From Acidovorax facilis (GTDB lineage Bacteria; Pseudomonadota; Gammaproteobacteria; Burkholderiales; Burkholderiaceae_C), in assembly GCF_023913775.1 (NCBI RefSeq), contig NZ_JAMXAX010000002.1:1-64000 (forward strand): DNA of 64,000 nucleotides, given 5' to 3'. The notes under the pieces were generated by a model. That model was not told where the DNA came from. It made no database searches and saw only the letters and a program-made list of their open reading frames with translations. The first letter of the stretch is position 1, and every line of letters begins with the position of its first letter. Made by a program: the position numbers and the translations under genes. Positions 35,712-44,585 of this stretch are shown here, one piece after another.

Positions 35712-36854
35712 ATGTCAGCCACCGCCCCCCTGCTCACCACGCCCCTGAACGCCCTGCACATCGAGCTGGGCGCCCGCATGGTGCCGTTCGCCGGCTACTC
35801 CATGCCCGTGCAATACCCCGCTGGCCTGATGGCCGAACACCAGCACACGCGCAGTGCGGCGGGCTTGTTTGACGTCTCGCACATGGGCCAGCTCAAGCTG
35901 GTCGGCCCTGACGCCGCAGCGGCGTTTGAAACCCTGATGCCGGTGGACGTGATCGACCTGCCCGTGGGCAAACAGCGCTACGGGCTGCTGCTCACCGACG
36001 AAGGCACGGTCATCGATGACCTGATGTTCTTCAACCAAGGCGTGGTGGATGGCGAGCCCACGCTGTTCGTGATCGTGAACGGTGCTTGCAAGGTGGGCGA
36101 CATTGCGCACATCACGGCCCGCATCGGCCAGCGCTGCAAGGTGGCGCCCATGCCCGACCACGCCCTGCTCGCTCTGCAAGGCCCGCAGGCCGTCACCGCC
36201 CTCGCCCGCCTCGCGCCCGGCGTTGAAAAGCTGGTGTTCATGACGGGCGGCGATTTTTCCATTGCAGGCTGTGACTGTTTTGTGACCCGCAGCGGCTACA
36301 CCGGTGAAGACGGTTTTGAAATCTCGGTGCCCGCTGCGCAGGCCGACACCCTGGCCCGCGCCCTGCTTGCTCAGCCCGAGGTCAAACCCATCGGCCTGGG
36401 CGCCCGCAACTCGCTGCGGCTCGAAGCGGGCCTGTGCCTGTATGGCAACGACATCGACACCACCACCACGCCGCCTGAAGCCGCGCTGAACTGGGCCATC
36501 CAGAAGGTGCGTCGCACGGGAGGCGCCCGCGCAGGGGGTTTCCCCGGAGCAGACAAGGTGCTCGCGCAGATCGACAACCCCGCCAGCCTGCAGCGCAAGC
36601 GCGTCGGCCTCGTCGCACTGGAGCGTGTGCCCGTGCGTGAACACACCGAATTGCAGAGCGAAGACGGCCAGAAGATTGGCGAAGTGACCAGCGGCCTGCT
36701 GGGCCCCACGGTGAACGAACCCGTGGCTATGGGCTATGTCACACCCGCCTTCGCCGCCATCGGCACGCGGGTGAACGCCATCGTGCGCGGCAAGGCCGTG
36801 CCCATGGAAGTGCGTGCCATGCCCTTTACCCCCGCGCGCTACTACCGCGGCTGA
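35712..36854 (+). CDS. gcvT: Glycine cleavage system T protein (aminomethyltransferase)
   Basis: Tetrahydrofolate-dependent aminomethyltransferase (380 aa) that releases ammonia from the aminomethyl-lipoyl group on GcvH. It begins LNALHIELGARMVPFAGYSM, has the folate-site block DVSHMGQLKL, and SGYTGEDGFEI; the C-terminal barrel ends MPFTPARYYRG. The ATG at 35712 has GGAG eight bases upstream; an in-frame TTG at 35694 lies inside the expression platform. First of gcvT-gcvH-gcvP, under the glycine riboswitch. Confidence 0.97.
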   Translation: MSATAPLLTTPLNALHIELGARMVPFAGYSMPVQYPAGLMAEHQHTRSAAGLFDVSHMGQLKLVGPDAAAAFETLMPVDVIDLPVGKQRYGLLLTDEGTVIDDLMFFNQGVVDGEPTLFVIVNGACKVGDIAHITARIGQRCKVAPMPDHALLALQGPQAVTALARLAPGVEKLVFMTGGDFSIAGCDCFVTRSGYTGEDGFEISVPAAQADTLARALLAQPEVKPIGLGARNSLRLEAGLCLYGNDIDTTTTPPEAALNWAIQKVRRTGGARAGGFPGADKVLAQIDNPASLQRKRVGLVALERVPVREHTELQSEDGQKIGEVTSGLLGPTVNEPVAMGYVTPAFAAIGTRVNAIVRGKAVPMEVRAMPFTPARYYRG

Positions 36855-36938
36855 CCGTCTGAAACTGCGCCAGCCCGGCTACAGTCTTGGCTGGCATCGG
36901 CACTTTTGTTTGTTTTTCCCCTTTTTTCTGGAGCCCCC

Positions 36939-37313
36939 ATGACCGTCAAGTTTTCCAAGGATCACGAGTGGATCGACATCTCCGACCACGAAGCCGCCAC
37001 CGTGGGCATCACGGTACACGCCCAGGACGCGCTGGGCGATGTGGTGTTTGTGGACCTGCCCGAAGTCGGCAAGACCTTCACCCAGGGTGAAGTCGCCGGC
37101 GTGGTGGAGTCCGTCAAAGCCGCCGCCGACGTGTACATGCCCGTCAGCGGCGAAATCGTCGAGGTGAACGAAGCCCTGCGCGCCGACCCCTCGCTGGCCA
37201 ACACCGACCCGCTGGGCGCTGGCTGGTTCTTCAAGGTCCACGTGACCGACATGATGCAATTCGACGCGCTCATGGACGAACCTGCGTACGCAGAGTTCGC
37301 CAAGAACGCCTGA
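36939..37313 (+). CDS. gcvH: Glycine cleavage system H protein
   Basis: Lipoate-carrying H protein (124 aa). The lipoylated lysine is Lys60 in [18 protein letters not shown]. It carries the aminomethyl group between GcvP, GcvT and lipoamide dehydrogenase. The ATG at 36939 follows a TGGAG ribosome site; the longer frame to 36906 runs through a T-rich stretch. It lies 84 bases after gcvT and 77 bases before gcvP. Confidence 0.97.
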   Translation: MTVKFSKDHEWIDISDHEAATVGITVHAQDALGDVVFVDLPEVGKTFTQGEVAGVVESVKAAADVYMPVSGEIVEVNEALRADPSLANTDPLGAGWFFKVHVTDMMQFDALMDEPAYAEFAKNA

Positions 37314-37390
37314 TCTCCGGATCTTTTGTTCCCCGAGGCCCGGCGCCCTGCCGGGCCAATGTGCCTCCTTGTTGTCCCACGCCGCCGCCG

Positions 37391-40297
37391 ATGACCACCC
37401 TCGCCCCCCTGCCCACGCTCGCAGCGCTTGAAAACGCCACCGAATTCCTGCCCCGCCACATCGGCATCGATGCGGCCGATGAAGCGCACATGCTGTCGGT
37501 GATTGGCGAGGCCTCGCGCCGCGCCCTCATTGACTCCATCGTGCCGCGCTCCATTGCACGCAGCAGCGCGATGGACCTGCCCCTGCCGATCACGGAAGCG
37601 GCGGCGCTGGCCGAACTCAAGGCGATGGCATCGAAGAACCAGGTCCTGAAGAGCTTCATCGGCCAGGGCTACTACGGCACGCACACACCGGGCGTCATCC
37701 TGCGCAACATCCTGGAGAACCCCGCCTGGTACACGGCCTACACGCCGTACCAGGCCGAAATCTCGCAAGGCCGCATGGAGGCGCTGGTCAATTTTCAGAC
37801 CATGGTCTGCGATCTGACCGGCATGCCGATTGCCAATGCATCGATGCTGGACGAAGCCACGGCCGCCGCTGAGGCGATGACGCTGGCCAAGCGCTCCGTC
37901 AAGAGCAAGAGCAATGTGTTTGTGGTGGCCGGTGATGCCCACCCGCAAACCATCGAAGTGATCCAGACCCGTGCCAAGCCCCTCAATATCGAAGTGGTGC
38001 TAGCCAACTCCGCCGCCGAATGGGATGCAGCGCTGAATGGCGAGTATTTCGCCGTGCTGGCCCAGTACCCCGCCACCAGTGGCCGCATTGATGACCTGCG
38101 CGCTGATGTGGAGAAGGCGCATGCCAAACAGGCGGCCTTCATCGCAGCGGCCGACCTCCTGGCCCTCACGCTGATCACCCCGCCCGGTGAATGGGGTGCC
38201 GACATCGTCGTAGGCACCACGCAGCGCTTCGGTATGCCCATGGGCGCGGGTGGCCCGCACGCTGCCTACATGGCCTGCCGCGACGAGTTCAAGCGCAGCC
38301 TGCCAGGCCGCCTGGTGGGCGTGAGCGTGGATACACATGGCAAGCCCGCCTACCGTCTGGCCCTGCAAACGCGCGAGCAGCACATCCGCCGCGAAAAGGC
38401 CACGTCCAACATCTGCACCGCGCAGGTGCTGCCCGCCGTGATCGCCAGCATGTACGCCGTGTACCATGGCCCCGATGGGCTCAAGCGCATTGCACAGCGT
38501 GTGGCCAGCTACACCGCCATTCTGGCCAAGGGGCTCACACAACTGGGCGCACCGGTGCGCCCGCAGGCGTGTTTTGACACGCTGACGCTCAAAACCGATG
38601 GCGCTACCAAATCCATAGCTGCTCGCGCAGTACAGCTGGGCGCCAACCTGCGAATTTATTTCGAAAACTACCTGTGCATTTCGCTGGACGAGACCACCAC
38701 ACGCGCCGACATCGAGCTGCTGTGGAAGGTGTTCGCCGCGGATGGCCAGGCGCTGCCCACGTTTGACGCCTTCGAGAAGGGTGTAGAGCCGCTGATCCCC
38801 ACCGAACTGCGCCGCGCCAGCAAGTACCTGACTCATCCGGTGTTCAACACCCACCACTCCGAAACCGGCATGCTGCGCTACATCCGCCAGCTGTCTGACA
38901 AGGACCTGGCGCTGGACCGCAGCATGATCCCGCTGGGCAGCTGCACCATGAAGCTCAATGCCACGAGCGAGATGATCCCCATCACCTGGCCCGAATTCGC
39001 CAACGTGCACCCCTTCGCACCCGCTGACCAGTTGCAAGGCTACAAGGAGCTGGACGAACAACTGCGCGCCTGGCTGTGCCAGGCCACGGGCTACGCAGGC
39101 ATCAGCCTGCAGCCCAACGCCGGATCGCAAGGCGAATACGCGGGCCTGCTGGCCATCAAGGCCTACCACGAAGCCCAGGGCCACGGCCATCGCAACATTT
39201 GCCTGATCCCCAGCAGCGCCCACGGCACCAACCCCGCCAGCGCCCAGATGGTGGGCATGCAGGTGGTGGTGACGAAGTGCGACGACAACGGCAACGTGGA
39301 CATGGCCGACCTGCAGGCCAAGTGCGAACAGCACAGCGCCAACCTGGCCTGCATCATGATCACCTACCCCAGCACGCACGGCGTGTTCGAAACGCAGGTG
39401 AAGGAACTGTGCGCCCTGGTGCACAGCCACGGCGGCCGGGTGTATGTGGACGGCGCCAACATGAACGCCCTGGTGGGCGTGGCCGCCCCTGGCGAGTTCG
39501 GCGGCGACGTGAGCCACCTGAATCTGCACAAGACCTTCTGCATTCCGCACGGCGGTGGCGGCCCTGGCGTAGGTCCCGTGTGTGTGGTGGCCGATCTGGT
39601 GCCCTACCTGCCTGGTCATGCCACGGCCGGTGTGGCCGGCGGCGTGGGTGCCGTGTCGGCAGCGCCTCTGGGCAATGCCGCCGTGCTGCCCATCAGCTGG
39701 ATGTACTGCCGCATGATGGGCGCCGAAGGCCTGCAGGCCGCGACCGAAACCGCCATCCTCTCGGCCAACTACATCAGTGCACGCCTCAAGGATCACTACC
39801 CCACGCTGTACGCGAGCGAAGGTAAGGATGGCAAGCCGGGCCACGTGGCGCACGAGTGCATCCTGGACCTGCGCGGCCTCAAGGACACCAGCGGCGTGAT
39901 GGCTGAGGATGTCGCCAAGCGCCTGATCGACTACGGCTTCCACGCGCCCACGCTGAGCTTCCCCGTGCCCAACACGCTGATGGTGGAGCCCACCGAGAGC
40001 GAAACGCTGTTCGAGATCGACCGCTTCATCGACGCGATGATTGCCATCCGCGAAGAGATCCGCCAGATCGAATCCGGTGCCTGGCCGCAGGACAACAACC
40101 CGCTGAAGAACGCGCCGCACACGGCCGAGAGTCTGCTGGGCAGCGAATGGGCTCGCCCTTACGCCCGCGAAGCCGCCGCTTACCCCGTGGCCGCGCTTCG
40201 CAGCAACAAGTATTGGTCGCCCGTAGGCCGCGTGGACAACGTGTGGGGTGATCGCAATCTAAGCTGCAGTTGCATCCCGGTGTCTGACTACGCCTGA
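37391..40297 (+). CDS. gcvP: Glycine dehydrogenase (decarboxylating), P protein
   Basis: Full-length P protein (968 aa, fused alpha and beta halves) that decarboxylates glycine with pyridoxal phosphate. The PLP-binding lysine lies near residue 715 in [20 protein letters not shown]. The N-terminal half contains [15 protein letters not shown]. The ATG at 37391 is chosen over a GTG at 37361. A segment at 38597-38629 coding [11 protein letters not shown] matches repeat family 1 and sits in a variable loop between the core block FDTL and NLRIYFENY; it may be a tolerated insertion. Confidence 0.97.
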   Translation: MTTLAPLPTLAALENATEFLPRHIGIDAADEAHMLSVIGEASRRALIDSIVPRSIARSSAMDLPLPITEAAALAELKAMASKNQVLKSFIGQGYYGTHTPGVILRNILENPAWYTAYTPYQAEISQGRMEALVNFQTMVCDLTGMPIANASMLDEATAAAEAMTLAKRSVKSKSNVFVVAGDAHPQTIEVIQTRAKPLNIEVVLANSAAEWDAALNGEYFAVLAQYPATSGRIDDLRADVEKAHAKQAAFIAAADLLALTLITPPGEWGADIVVGTTQRFGMPMGAGGPHAAYMACRDEFKRSLPGRLVGVSVDTHGKPAYRLALQTREQHIRREKATSNICTAQVLPAVIASMYAVYHGPDGLKRIAQRVASYTAILAKGLTQLGAPVRPQACFDTLTLKTDGATKSIAARAVQLGANLRIYFENYLCISLDETTTRADIELLWKVFAADGQALPTFDAFEKGVEPLIPTELRRASKYLTHPVFNTHHSETGMLRYIRQLSDKDLALDRSMIPLGSCTMKLNATSEMIPITWPEFANVHPFAPADQLQGYKELDEQLRAWLCQATGYAGISLQPNAGSQGEYAGLLAIKAYHEAQGHGHRNICLIPSSAHGTNPASAQMVGMQVVVTKCDDNGNVDMADLQAKCEQHSANLACIMITYPSTHGVFETQVKELCALVHSHGGRVYVDGANMNALVGVAAPGEFGGDVSHLNLHKTFCIPHGGGGPGVGPVCVVADLVPYLPGHATAGVAGGVGAVSAAPLGNAAVLPISWMYCRMMGAEGLQAATETAILSANYISARLKDHYPTLYASEGKDGKPGHVAHECILDLRGLKDTSGVMAEDVAKRLIDYGFHAPTLSFPVPNTLMVEPTESETLFEIDRFIDAMIAIREEIRQIESGAWPQDNNPLKNAPHTAESLLGSEWARPYAREAAAYPVAALRSNKYWSPVGRVDNVWGDRNLSCSCIPVSDYA
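38597..38629 (+). repeat. Dispersed repeat family 1 fragment inside gcvP
   Basis: GATGGCGCTACCAAATCCAT followed by AGCTGCTCGCGC. The 14-base word ATAGCTGCTCGCGC (38615-38628) is identical to 60243-60256 in the intergenic copy before bktB. The reading frame stays open through it. Confidence 0.55.
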
Positions 40298-40320
40298 GAC
40301 GCCTGAATTGCCTGAACGCA

Positions 40321-40932
40321 GTGACCTCGACCACCAGCGCCTGCACTGTCTGCCAGCCGCCTGCGCTGGAGGCGCTGGTCCGGTCTGAACCTGCCCTGGC
40401 CGCTCTGTGGCAGGCCCTGCCCCGCCGTCAGTTCGGCGCAGGCACGCTGCTGCAGCCCGCGGGCGAGACCAGCACGCGCTGCTGGCAGGTGCGCAGCGGT
40501 GTGGTTCGGCTGTTCTACCTGAACGAACAAGGCACCGAGCGCAACCGGTCGTTTCACGGCACCGGCAGCTGGGTGGCTGGCAACCTGCCGCCCCTGGCGC
40601 TGCCCAGCCCCTATGCCATCGAGGCCCTGGCACCCGTAGAGGCTGTGGAGCTGGCCTATGCCACCTTGCAGCAGTGGCAACGCAGCTTTGCCCACATCGG
40701 CCCCTTGCTGGAAGAGGCCCTGGGCTATGTGTTTCAGCAGCACGCACAGCGCGAAGCCGAGTTGTTGAGCCACCCGCCCGAGGTGCGCTACCAATCTTTT
40801 CTCGCTACACACGGTGATTTGACGCCCCACCTGCCGCAGCACCATGTGGCCAGCTACCTGGGCATCTCGCCGGTATCGCTATCACGCATCCGGGCACGGC
40901 TGGGCATGCTGGAAGCGTCACGCGGCGTTTGA
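40321..40932 (+). CDS. Crp/Fnr-family transcriptional regulator
   Basis: A 203-residue regulator. A cyclic-nucleotide-binding-like beta barrel covers residues about 30-110 (LQPAGETSTRCWQVRSGVVR, YLNEQGTERNRSFHG) and a C-terminal helix-turn-helix ends LPQHHVASYLGISPVSLSRI. The start is GTG at 40321, 23 bases after gcvP; no clear ribosome site is visible and no ATG lies nearer. No Fnr-type N-terminal Cys cluster is evident (only Cys8 and Cys11), so an effector cannot be named. It is convergent with the SoxCD-like genes, ending seven bases from them. Confidence 0.82.
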   Translation: MTSTTSACTVCQPPALEALVRSEPALAALWQALPRRQFGAGTLLQPAGETSTRCWQVRSGVVRLFYLNEQGTERNRSFHGTGSWVAGNLPPLALPSPYAIEALAPVEAVELAYATLQQWQRSFAHIGPLLEEALGYVFQQHAQREAELLSHPPEVRYQSFLATHGDLTPHLPQHHVASYLGISPVSLSRIRARLGMLEASRGV

Positions 40933-40938
40933 GAATTT

Positions 40939-41592
40939 TCAGCGTTCCTGTGGCCACGCACTGACCGTGCGATCCCGCCCTGGCATCACCACCTGGGGCA
41001 ATTTTTCCTTGTCCATGAGGGCGTCACCTGCCACCAGCCCGTTCAGATGCAGCAGGTGCGCGGTGATGCCGTACACCTCGTCATCGGTCAGGCTCTTGGG
41101 CGCGTGCATCGGCATGCCCCGACGCACATAGTCGAACACCGTCGTGGCATAAGGCCACATCGCGCCCACCGACAACACCTGCAGCGGGTACTTGCGCACG
41201 CGCAGGGGGCGCAGCGGGTCGCTCCAGCCGATAAAACCATCTGTGCCCACCAGCCGGGCGGCGGGCCCTTCGATGCCCTGTGCGCCGTGGCAGGCGGCGC
41301 AGTGCATGGCATACAGCCGCGCGCCCTGCTCCACGCTGCCCCGGCCGGGTGGCAGATTGCGGCCGTTGGGGAAGACGGTGATGGCATAGCGATCGATGTC
41401 GGCAGGCGACAGCGGCTGGCCTAAGCCGATGACAAGTGGCGGCGCAGCTGGTGCAGGAGCCGCAGCGGACGGCGCCTGGACCTCGCTGGCTCTGCCTGCA
41501 CTCAGCAGTCCCACCACCATCGCCACGGCCACGCCCCGCCGCAGGGTGGCGCGTCCTGCGGGCAGCAACTGGCTGCACAGGTCTTCACGCAT
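40939..41592 (-). CDS. soxD: c-type cytochrome, SoxD-like subunit of a sulfite/sulfur dehydrogenase
   Basis: A 217-residue exported monohaem cytochrome c. After a positively charged N-terminus and hydrophobic segment (residues about 20-33) comes a low-complexity Ala/Pro linker, and then the haem motif CAACH at residues 98-102 in LYAMHCAACHG. A Met ligand candidate is in RRGMPMHAP. Its start overlaps the stop of the molybdopterin subunit gene by eight bases, so the two are coupled, as in SoxCD. It would take electrons from SoxC in the periplasm. No other sox gene is in the window. Confidence 0.85.
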   Translation of the reverse strand: MREDLCSQLLPAGRATLRRGVAVAMVVGLLSAGRASEVQAPSAAAPAPAAPPLVIGLGQPLSPADIDRYAITVFPNGRNLPPGRGSVEQGARLYAMHCAACHGAQGIEGPAARLVGTDGFIGWSDPLRPLRVRKYPLQVLSVGAMWPYATTVFDYVRRGMPMHAPKSLTDDEVYGITAHLLHLNGLVAGDALMDKEKLPQVVMPGRDRTVSAWPQER

Positions 41593-42832
41593 AGACGTTC
41601 TCCACGCGGCCATCGGCCTGCACGCGCCAGGCCTGCACCGCGTTGTAGTGGTTGAACGAGTGCATGGCATAGCGCCGCTTCCATTCACTGCGCAGTGGCT
41701 GTGTACGACCATGCTCGTCGGTGGCGCGGCTCATCAGGTCGGCCTTGCGGCCGTTCCACTGCCAGGGCAGCGTGAAGCGCGTAAAGGCCCGGTCCAGTAC
41801 CGGGCCGTGCAGCTGCGCCGCAGCCCAGGTGCGACCTCCGTCCAAGGACACATCCACACGCGCTATGCGCCCCCGGCCCGACCAGGCCAGACCAGCGATT
41901 TCGCAAAACCCATGGGGCTCAGGCAAACGCTGCTGGCCGGAGGGGTGCGTGATCACCGACTTCACTTCCATGTGGAACGCGAAGCGCTCGATCCGTCCAT
42001 CGGCCAGCACTTGCGTGTACAGACCCGACTCGTCCTTGGTGTAGGCGGGCGCGTCGGTCACTTCGAGCCGGTGCAGCCATTTCACGTTGACGTTGCCCTC
42101 CCAGCCCGGCATGAACAGGCGCATGGGGTAGCCCTGCGAAGGCCGCAGCCGCTCTCCGTTCTGGTACAGCGCCACCATGCCGTGCTCCAGCAAGGCCTTC
42201 AGCGGCAGGCTGCGGCTGTGCGATCCACCGTCAGCGCCTTCGGCCACCACCCACTGGGCACTGTCCTTCACCCCCGCTTCGTTCAGCAGATAGGCCAGCG
42301 GCACGCCCGTCCACTCCGAACACGACACCTCGCCCGCAATCTCGCCCAGCGTCTGGTCCAGAGCCGTGGGCGATAGCGCGTTGGCGGCTGAGTTGCCCGC
42401 GCATTCCAGAAAATGCACGCGGCTGACCATGGGGTAGCGCAACAGGCGTTCCAAGTCAAAGCGCAGCGGTTTGTGCACCAGCCCATGCACCTTCAGTGTG
42501 TGGCGCTCCGGCGCAATGTCGGGCACGCCGTTGTGGTGCACGGCAAAGTGCAGGCCGCTGGGGGTGATGATGCCGCGCTGGTGCTGCAACGGCGTGCGCC
42601 ACACCGGAAAGCCTGCCGCAGTGGACAAGGTCCGCTCCACCTGTGCCTCCTGTGCTGCGGGCAGGCCGTACGGCAGATCGGCCCCACCGGGGCGGGTCAT
42701 CGCATCGGGCAAGCGGGCGGCCAGTGGCTGTGGCGGCGCTGCCTGCGCCACCGCCATACCCACGCCCCCCGTCGCAAGCCCCCCCAAAAAAGTCCTCCGA
42801 GCCAGTCCGCTGTGGCCGTTGAATGAACGCAT
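41585..42832 (-). CDS. soxC: Molybdopterin sulfite/sulfur dehydrogenase, SoxC-like subunit
   Basis: A 415-residue sulfite oxidase-family protein with a twin-arginine signal (ARRTFLGGLATGGVGMAVA, residues 11-29), so it is exported folded with its cofactor. The Mo-ligand cysteine is Cys144 in FLECAGNSAANA. SoxC-type blocks include HEWTGVPL-like CSEWTGVPLAYLL and a C-terminal dimerisation domain with RVDVSLDGGRTW. It starts the operon with the cytochrome gene. Without SoxXYZAB here the likely reaction is sulfite or thiosulfate-derived sulfane oxidation; the true partner is unproven. Confidence 0.87.
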   Translation of the reverse strand: MRSFNGHSGLARRTFLGGLATGGVGMAVAQAAPPQPLAARLPDAMTRPGGADLPYGLPAAQEAQVERTLSTAAGFPVWRTPLQHQRGIITPSGLHFAVHHNGVPDIAPERHTLKVHGLVHKPLRFDLERLLRYPMVSRVHFLECAGNSAANALSPTALDQTLGEIAGEVSCSEWTGVPLAYLLNEAGVKDSAQWVVAEGADGGSHSRSLPLKALLEHGMVALYQNGERLRPSQGYPMRLFMPGWEGNVNVKWLHRLEVTDAPAYTKDESGLYTQVLADGRIERFAFHMEVKSVITHPSGQQRLPEPHGFCEIAGLAWSGRGRIARVDVSLDGGRTWAAAQLHGPVLDRAFTRFTLPWQWNGRKADLMSRATDEHGRTQPLRSEWKRRYAMHSFNHYNAVQAWRVQADGRVENVYA

Positions 42833-43060
42833 CCGTCATCTCCGCAAAAACAAGCACTCGGCACCCATTGGCCGCAGCTGCAGTGTTGTCATCCGCATGC
42901 CGCTGCGCATTAACGTTGGTTAACGCGCCCACAGTGGATTGGCACCAGCCACGGCGCCACGCCCTTTACACTGGCGCGCCGCTTGCAGCCCAACCGTTGC
43001 TGACGAGCAAAATGGCGTTCTGACTTTTCCCCCCTTTCTTTTTTGTTTCAAGGACTCCTC

Positions 43061-43468
43061 GTGCGCATTTCTTCCGCCCTTGTGCTCATTGGCCTTCTGG
43101 CTGCCCCCTTTGCCTCTGCCCAGGCCGCAGGCCCCGTCACCACGGCCAGTGGCCTGGTTTATGAATCGCTCAAGGACGGCACCGGCGATTCGCCCAAGGC
43201 CACCGACACCGTCAAGGTGCACTACAAAGGCATGTTTCTGGACGGCAAGGAGTTCGACAGCTCCTACAAGCGCGGCGAGCCGACGTCGTTCCCGCTCAAC
43301 GGCGTGATCCCCTGCTGGACCGAAGGCGTGCAACGCATGAAGCCGGGTGGCAAGGCCAAGCTGACCTGCCCGCCATCCATCGCTTACGGCGCCCGGGGAG
43401 CCGGTGGCGTGATCCCACCCAATGCCACGCTCAACTTCGAGATCGAACTCATCTCCATCGGCCGCTGA
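43061..43468 (+). CDS. FKBP-type peptidyl-prolyl isomerase, exported
   Basis: A 135-residue FKBP-fold prolyl isomerase. Residues 1-23 form a signal peptide ending AQA-A. The FKBP core includes VKVHYKGMFLDGKEFDSSYK, GVIPCWTEGVQRMKPGGKA and IAYGARGAGGVIPPNATLNF with the active-site Tyr and Ile. GTG at 43061 is chosen since AGGAC lies eight bases upstream and the signal peptide begins there. A periplasmic folding factor. The MerR gene begins four bases after its stop. Confidence 0.93.
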   Translation: MRISSALVLIGLLAAPFASAQAAGPVTTASGLVYESLKDGTGDSPKATDTVKVHYKGMFLDGKEFDSSYKRGEPTSFPLNGVIPCWTEGVQRMKPGGKAKLTCPPSIAYGARGAGGVIPPNATLNFEIELISIGR

Positions 43469-43472
43469 CCCC

Positions 43473-44513
43473 ATGCTGCTCAAGGTCGGTGATCTCGCGC
43501 GGCGCACCGGCCTGACGGTGCGCACGCTTCACCACTATGACGAGATCGGGCTGCTCAAGCCTTCAGGCCGGTCCGAGGCGGGCTACCGCCTCTACAGCCA
43601 GGCCGATGTGCAGCGACTGCACGGCATCCAGACCATGCGCCAGATGGGCCTGGCGCTCAGCGACATCGGGGCGCTGCTGGCGGGTGACGGCATGGCCCCC
43701 GAACGCATCATCGGGCAGCAGATCCGCTCGCTGGACCAGCAAATCGCGCAGGCCACCGAACTGCGCGGACGCCTGACCATGCTGAGGGACGGCCTGATGG
43801 CCGGTGCCGAGCCAGACATGGGCAACTGGCTGGAGGCCCTGGCGCTGATGACGACCTATGGCAAGTATTTCAGCTCGGCCGAACTCAAGCACATCTTTCA
43901 GAACTGGAACCTCATTGAGGCCGACTGGCTGATCGTCAAAGACCTGGTGCGCAGCGCCATGGACCGCCAACTGGCACCCGACACACCCGAGGTGCAGGCG
44001 CTGGCCTACCGCTGGATGGCGCTCATGCTGCACTGTATGAAGGGCGATCTGGACCTGCTGGAGCGCTGGGGCCATATGTTCCGCACCGAACCCAGCACCC
44101 AGGGGCGCAACCATGCACCGCCGGGTGAAATGATCGAGTACATCGAAACGGCCATCAAGCTGCGCATGGCGCTGCTGGAAAAGTACCTGACCCGCAACGA
44201 TCTGCGCACACTGGGCCATGTGCCCCATACCGACTGGGCAGCGCTGGAGCAGGACGTTCAACAGCTTCTGGCCCGCGCCCTTCCTCCCCACCACCCCGAT
44301 GCGGTGGCTGCCGCTTTGCGCTGGAACGATCTGTTCGACACACTCACGCGGCGCAGACCCGAGTTGCGCCAGAAGCTGCTCATGGCCTCCGCCAACGAAC
44401 CGCTGCTGCAGGCAGGTTCGCCCCTGAGTGCTCCCGTACGCGCCTATCTGCAGGCAGCGCTGGCGCATGCCATGCCAGCACCTGCGGCCGCTGTGGTATC
44501 CCCACACCGCTGA
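43473..44513 (+). CDS. MerR-family transcriptional regulator
   Basis: A 346-residue MerR-type regulator. The DNA-binding winged helix occupies residues 1-70 (VGDLARRTGLTVRTLHHYDE, then GYRLYSQADVQRLHGIQTMR) followed by a dimer coiled coil. The remaining 230 residues are a long, mostly helical effector domain, much larger than metal-sensing MerR proteins, suggesting a drug or organic ligand. The typical MerR promoter palindrome at 44552-44568 lies after its own stop and drives the acyltransferase and MFS genes, which it presumably activates. Confidence 0.88.
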   Translation: MLLKVGDLARRTGLTVRTLHHYDEIGLLKPSGRSEAGYRLYSQADVQRLHGIQTMRQMGLALSDIGALLAGDGMAPERIIGQQIRSLDQQIAQATELRGRLTMLRDGLMAGAEPDMGNWLEALALMTTYGKYFSSAELKHIFQNWNLIEADWLIVKDLVRSAMDRQLAPDTPEVQALAYRWMALMLHCMKGDLDLLERWGHMFRTEPSTQGRNHAPPGEMIEYIETAIKLRMALLEKYLTRNDLRTLGHVPHTDWAALEQDVQQLLARALPPHHPDAVAAALRWNDLFDTLTRRRPELRQKLLMASANEPLLQAGSPLSAPVRAYLQAALAHAMPAPAAAVVSPHR

Positions 44514-44546
44514 CAACAACACCGCCCCAAAAAGTCGGAAAAGTGC

Positions 44547-44577
44547 TTGACCCTCACGCAACGTGAGGCTTCACAGT
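44547..44577 (+). promoter_or_regulatory. MerR-type promoter with palindromic operator
   Basis: TTGACC (44547-44552) and CACAGT (44572-44577) are separated by 19 bases, the long spacing typical of MerR-activated promoters. The spacer holds a perfect palindrome CCTCACG-CAA-CGTGAGG (44552-44568). It lies 33 bases after the merR stop and 9 bases before the acyltransferase start. Confidence 0.7.
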
Positions 44578-44585
44578 CGGTCCCT

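Noticed and set aside
38000-40120. A 706-codon minus-strand open frame
   Set aside because: Antisense to gcvP, which has unmistakable family motifs throughout. The shadow has only Gly/His/Ala-rich sequence.
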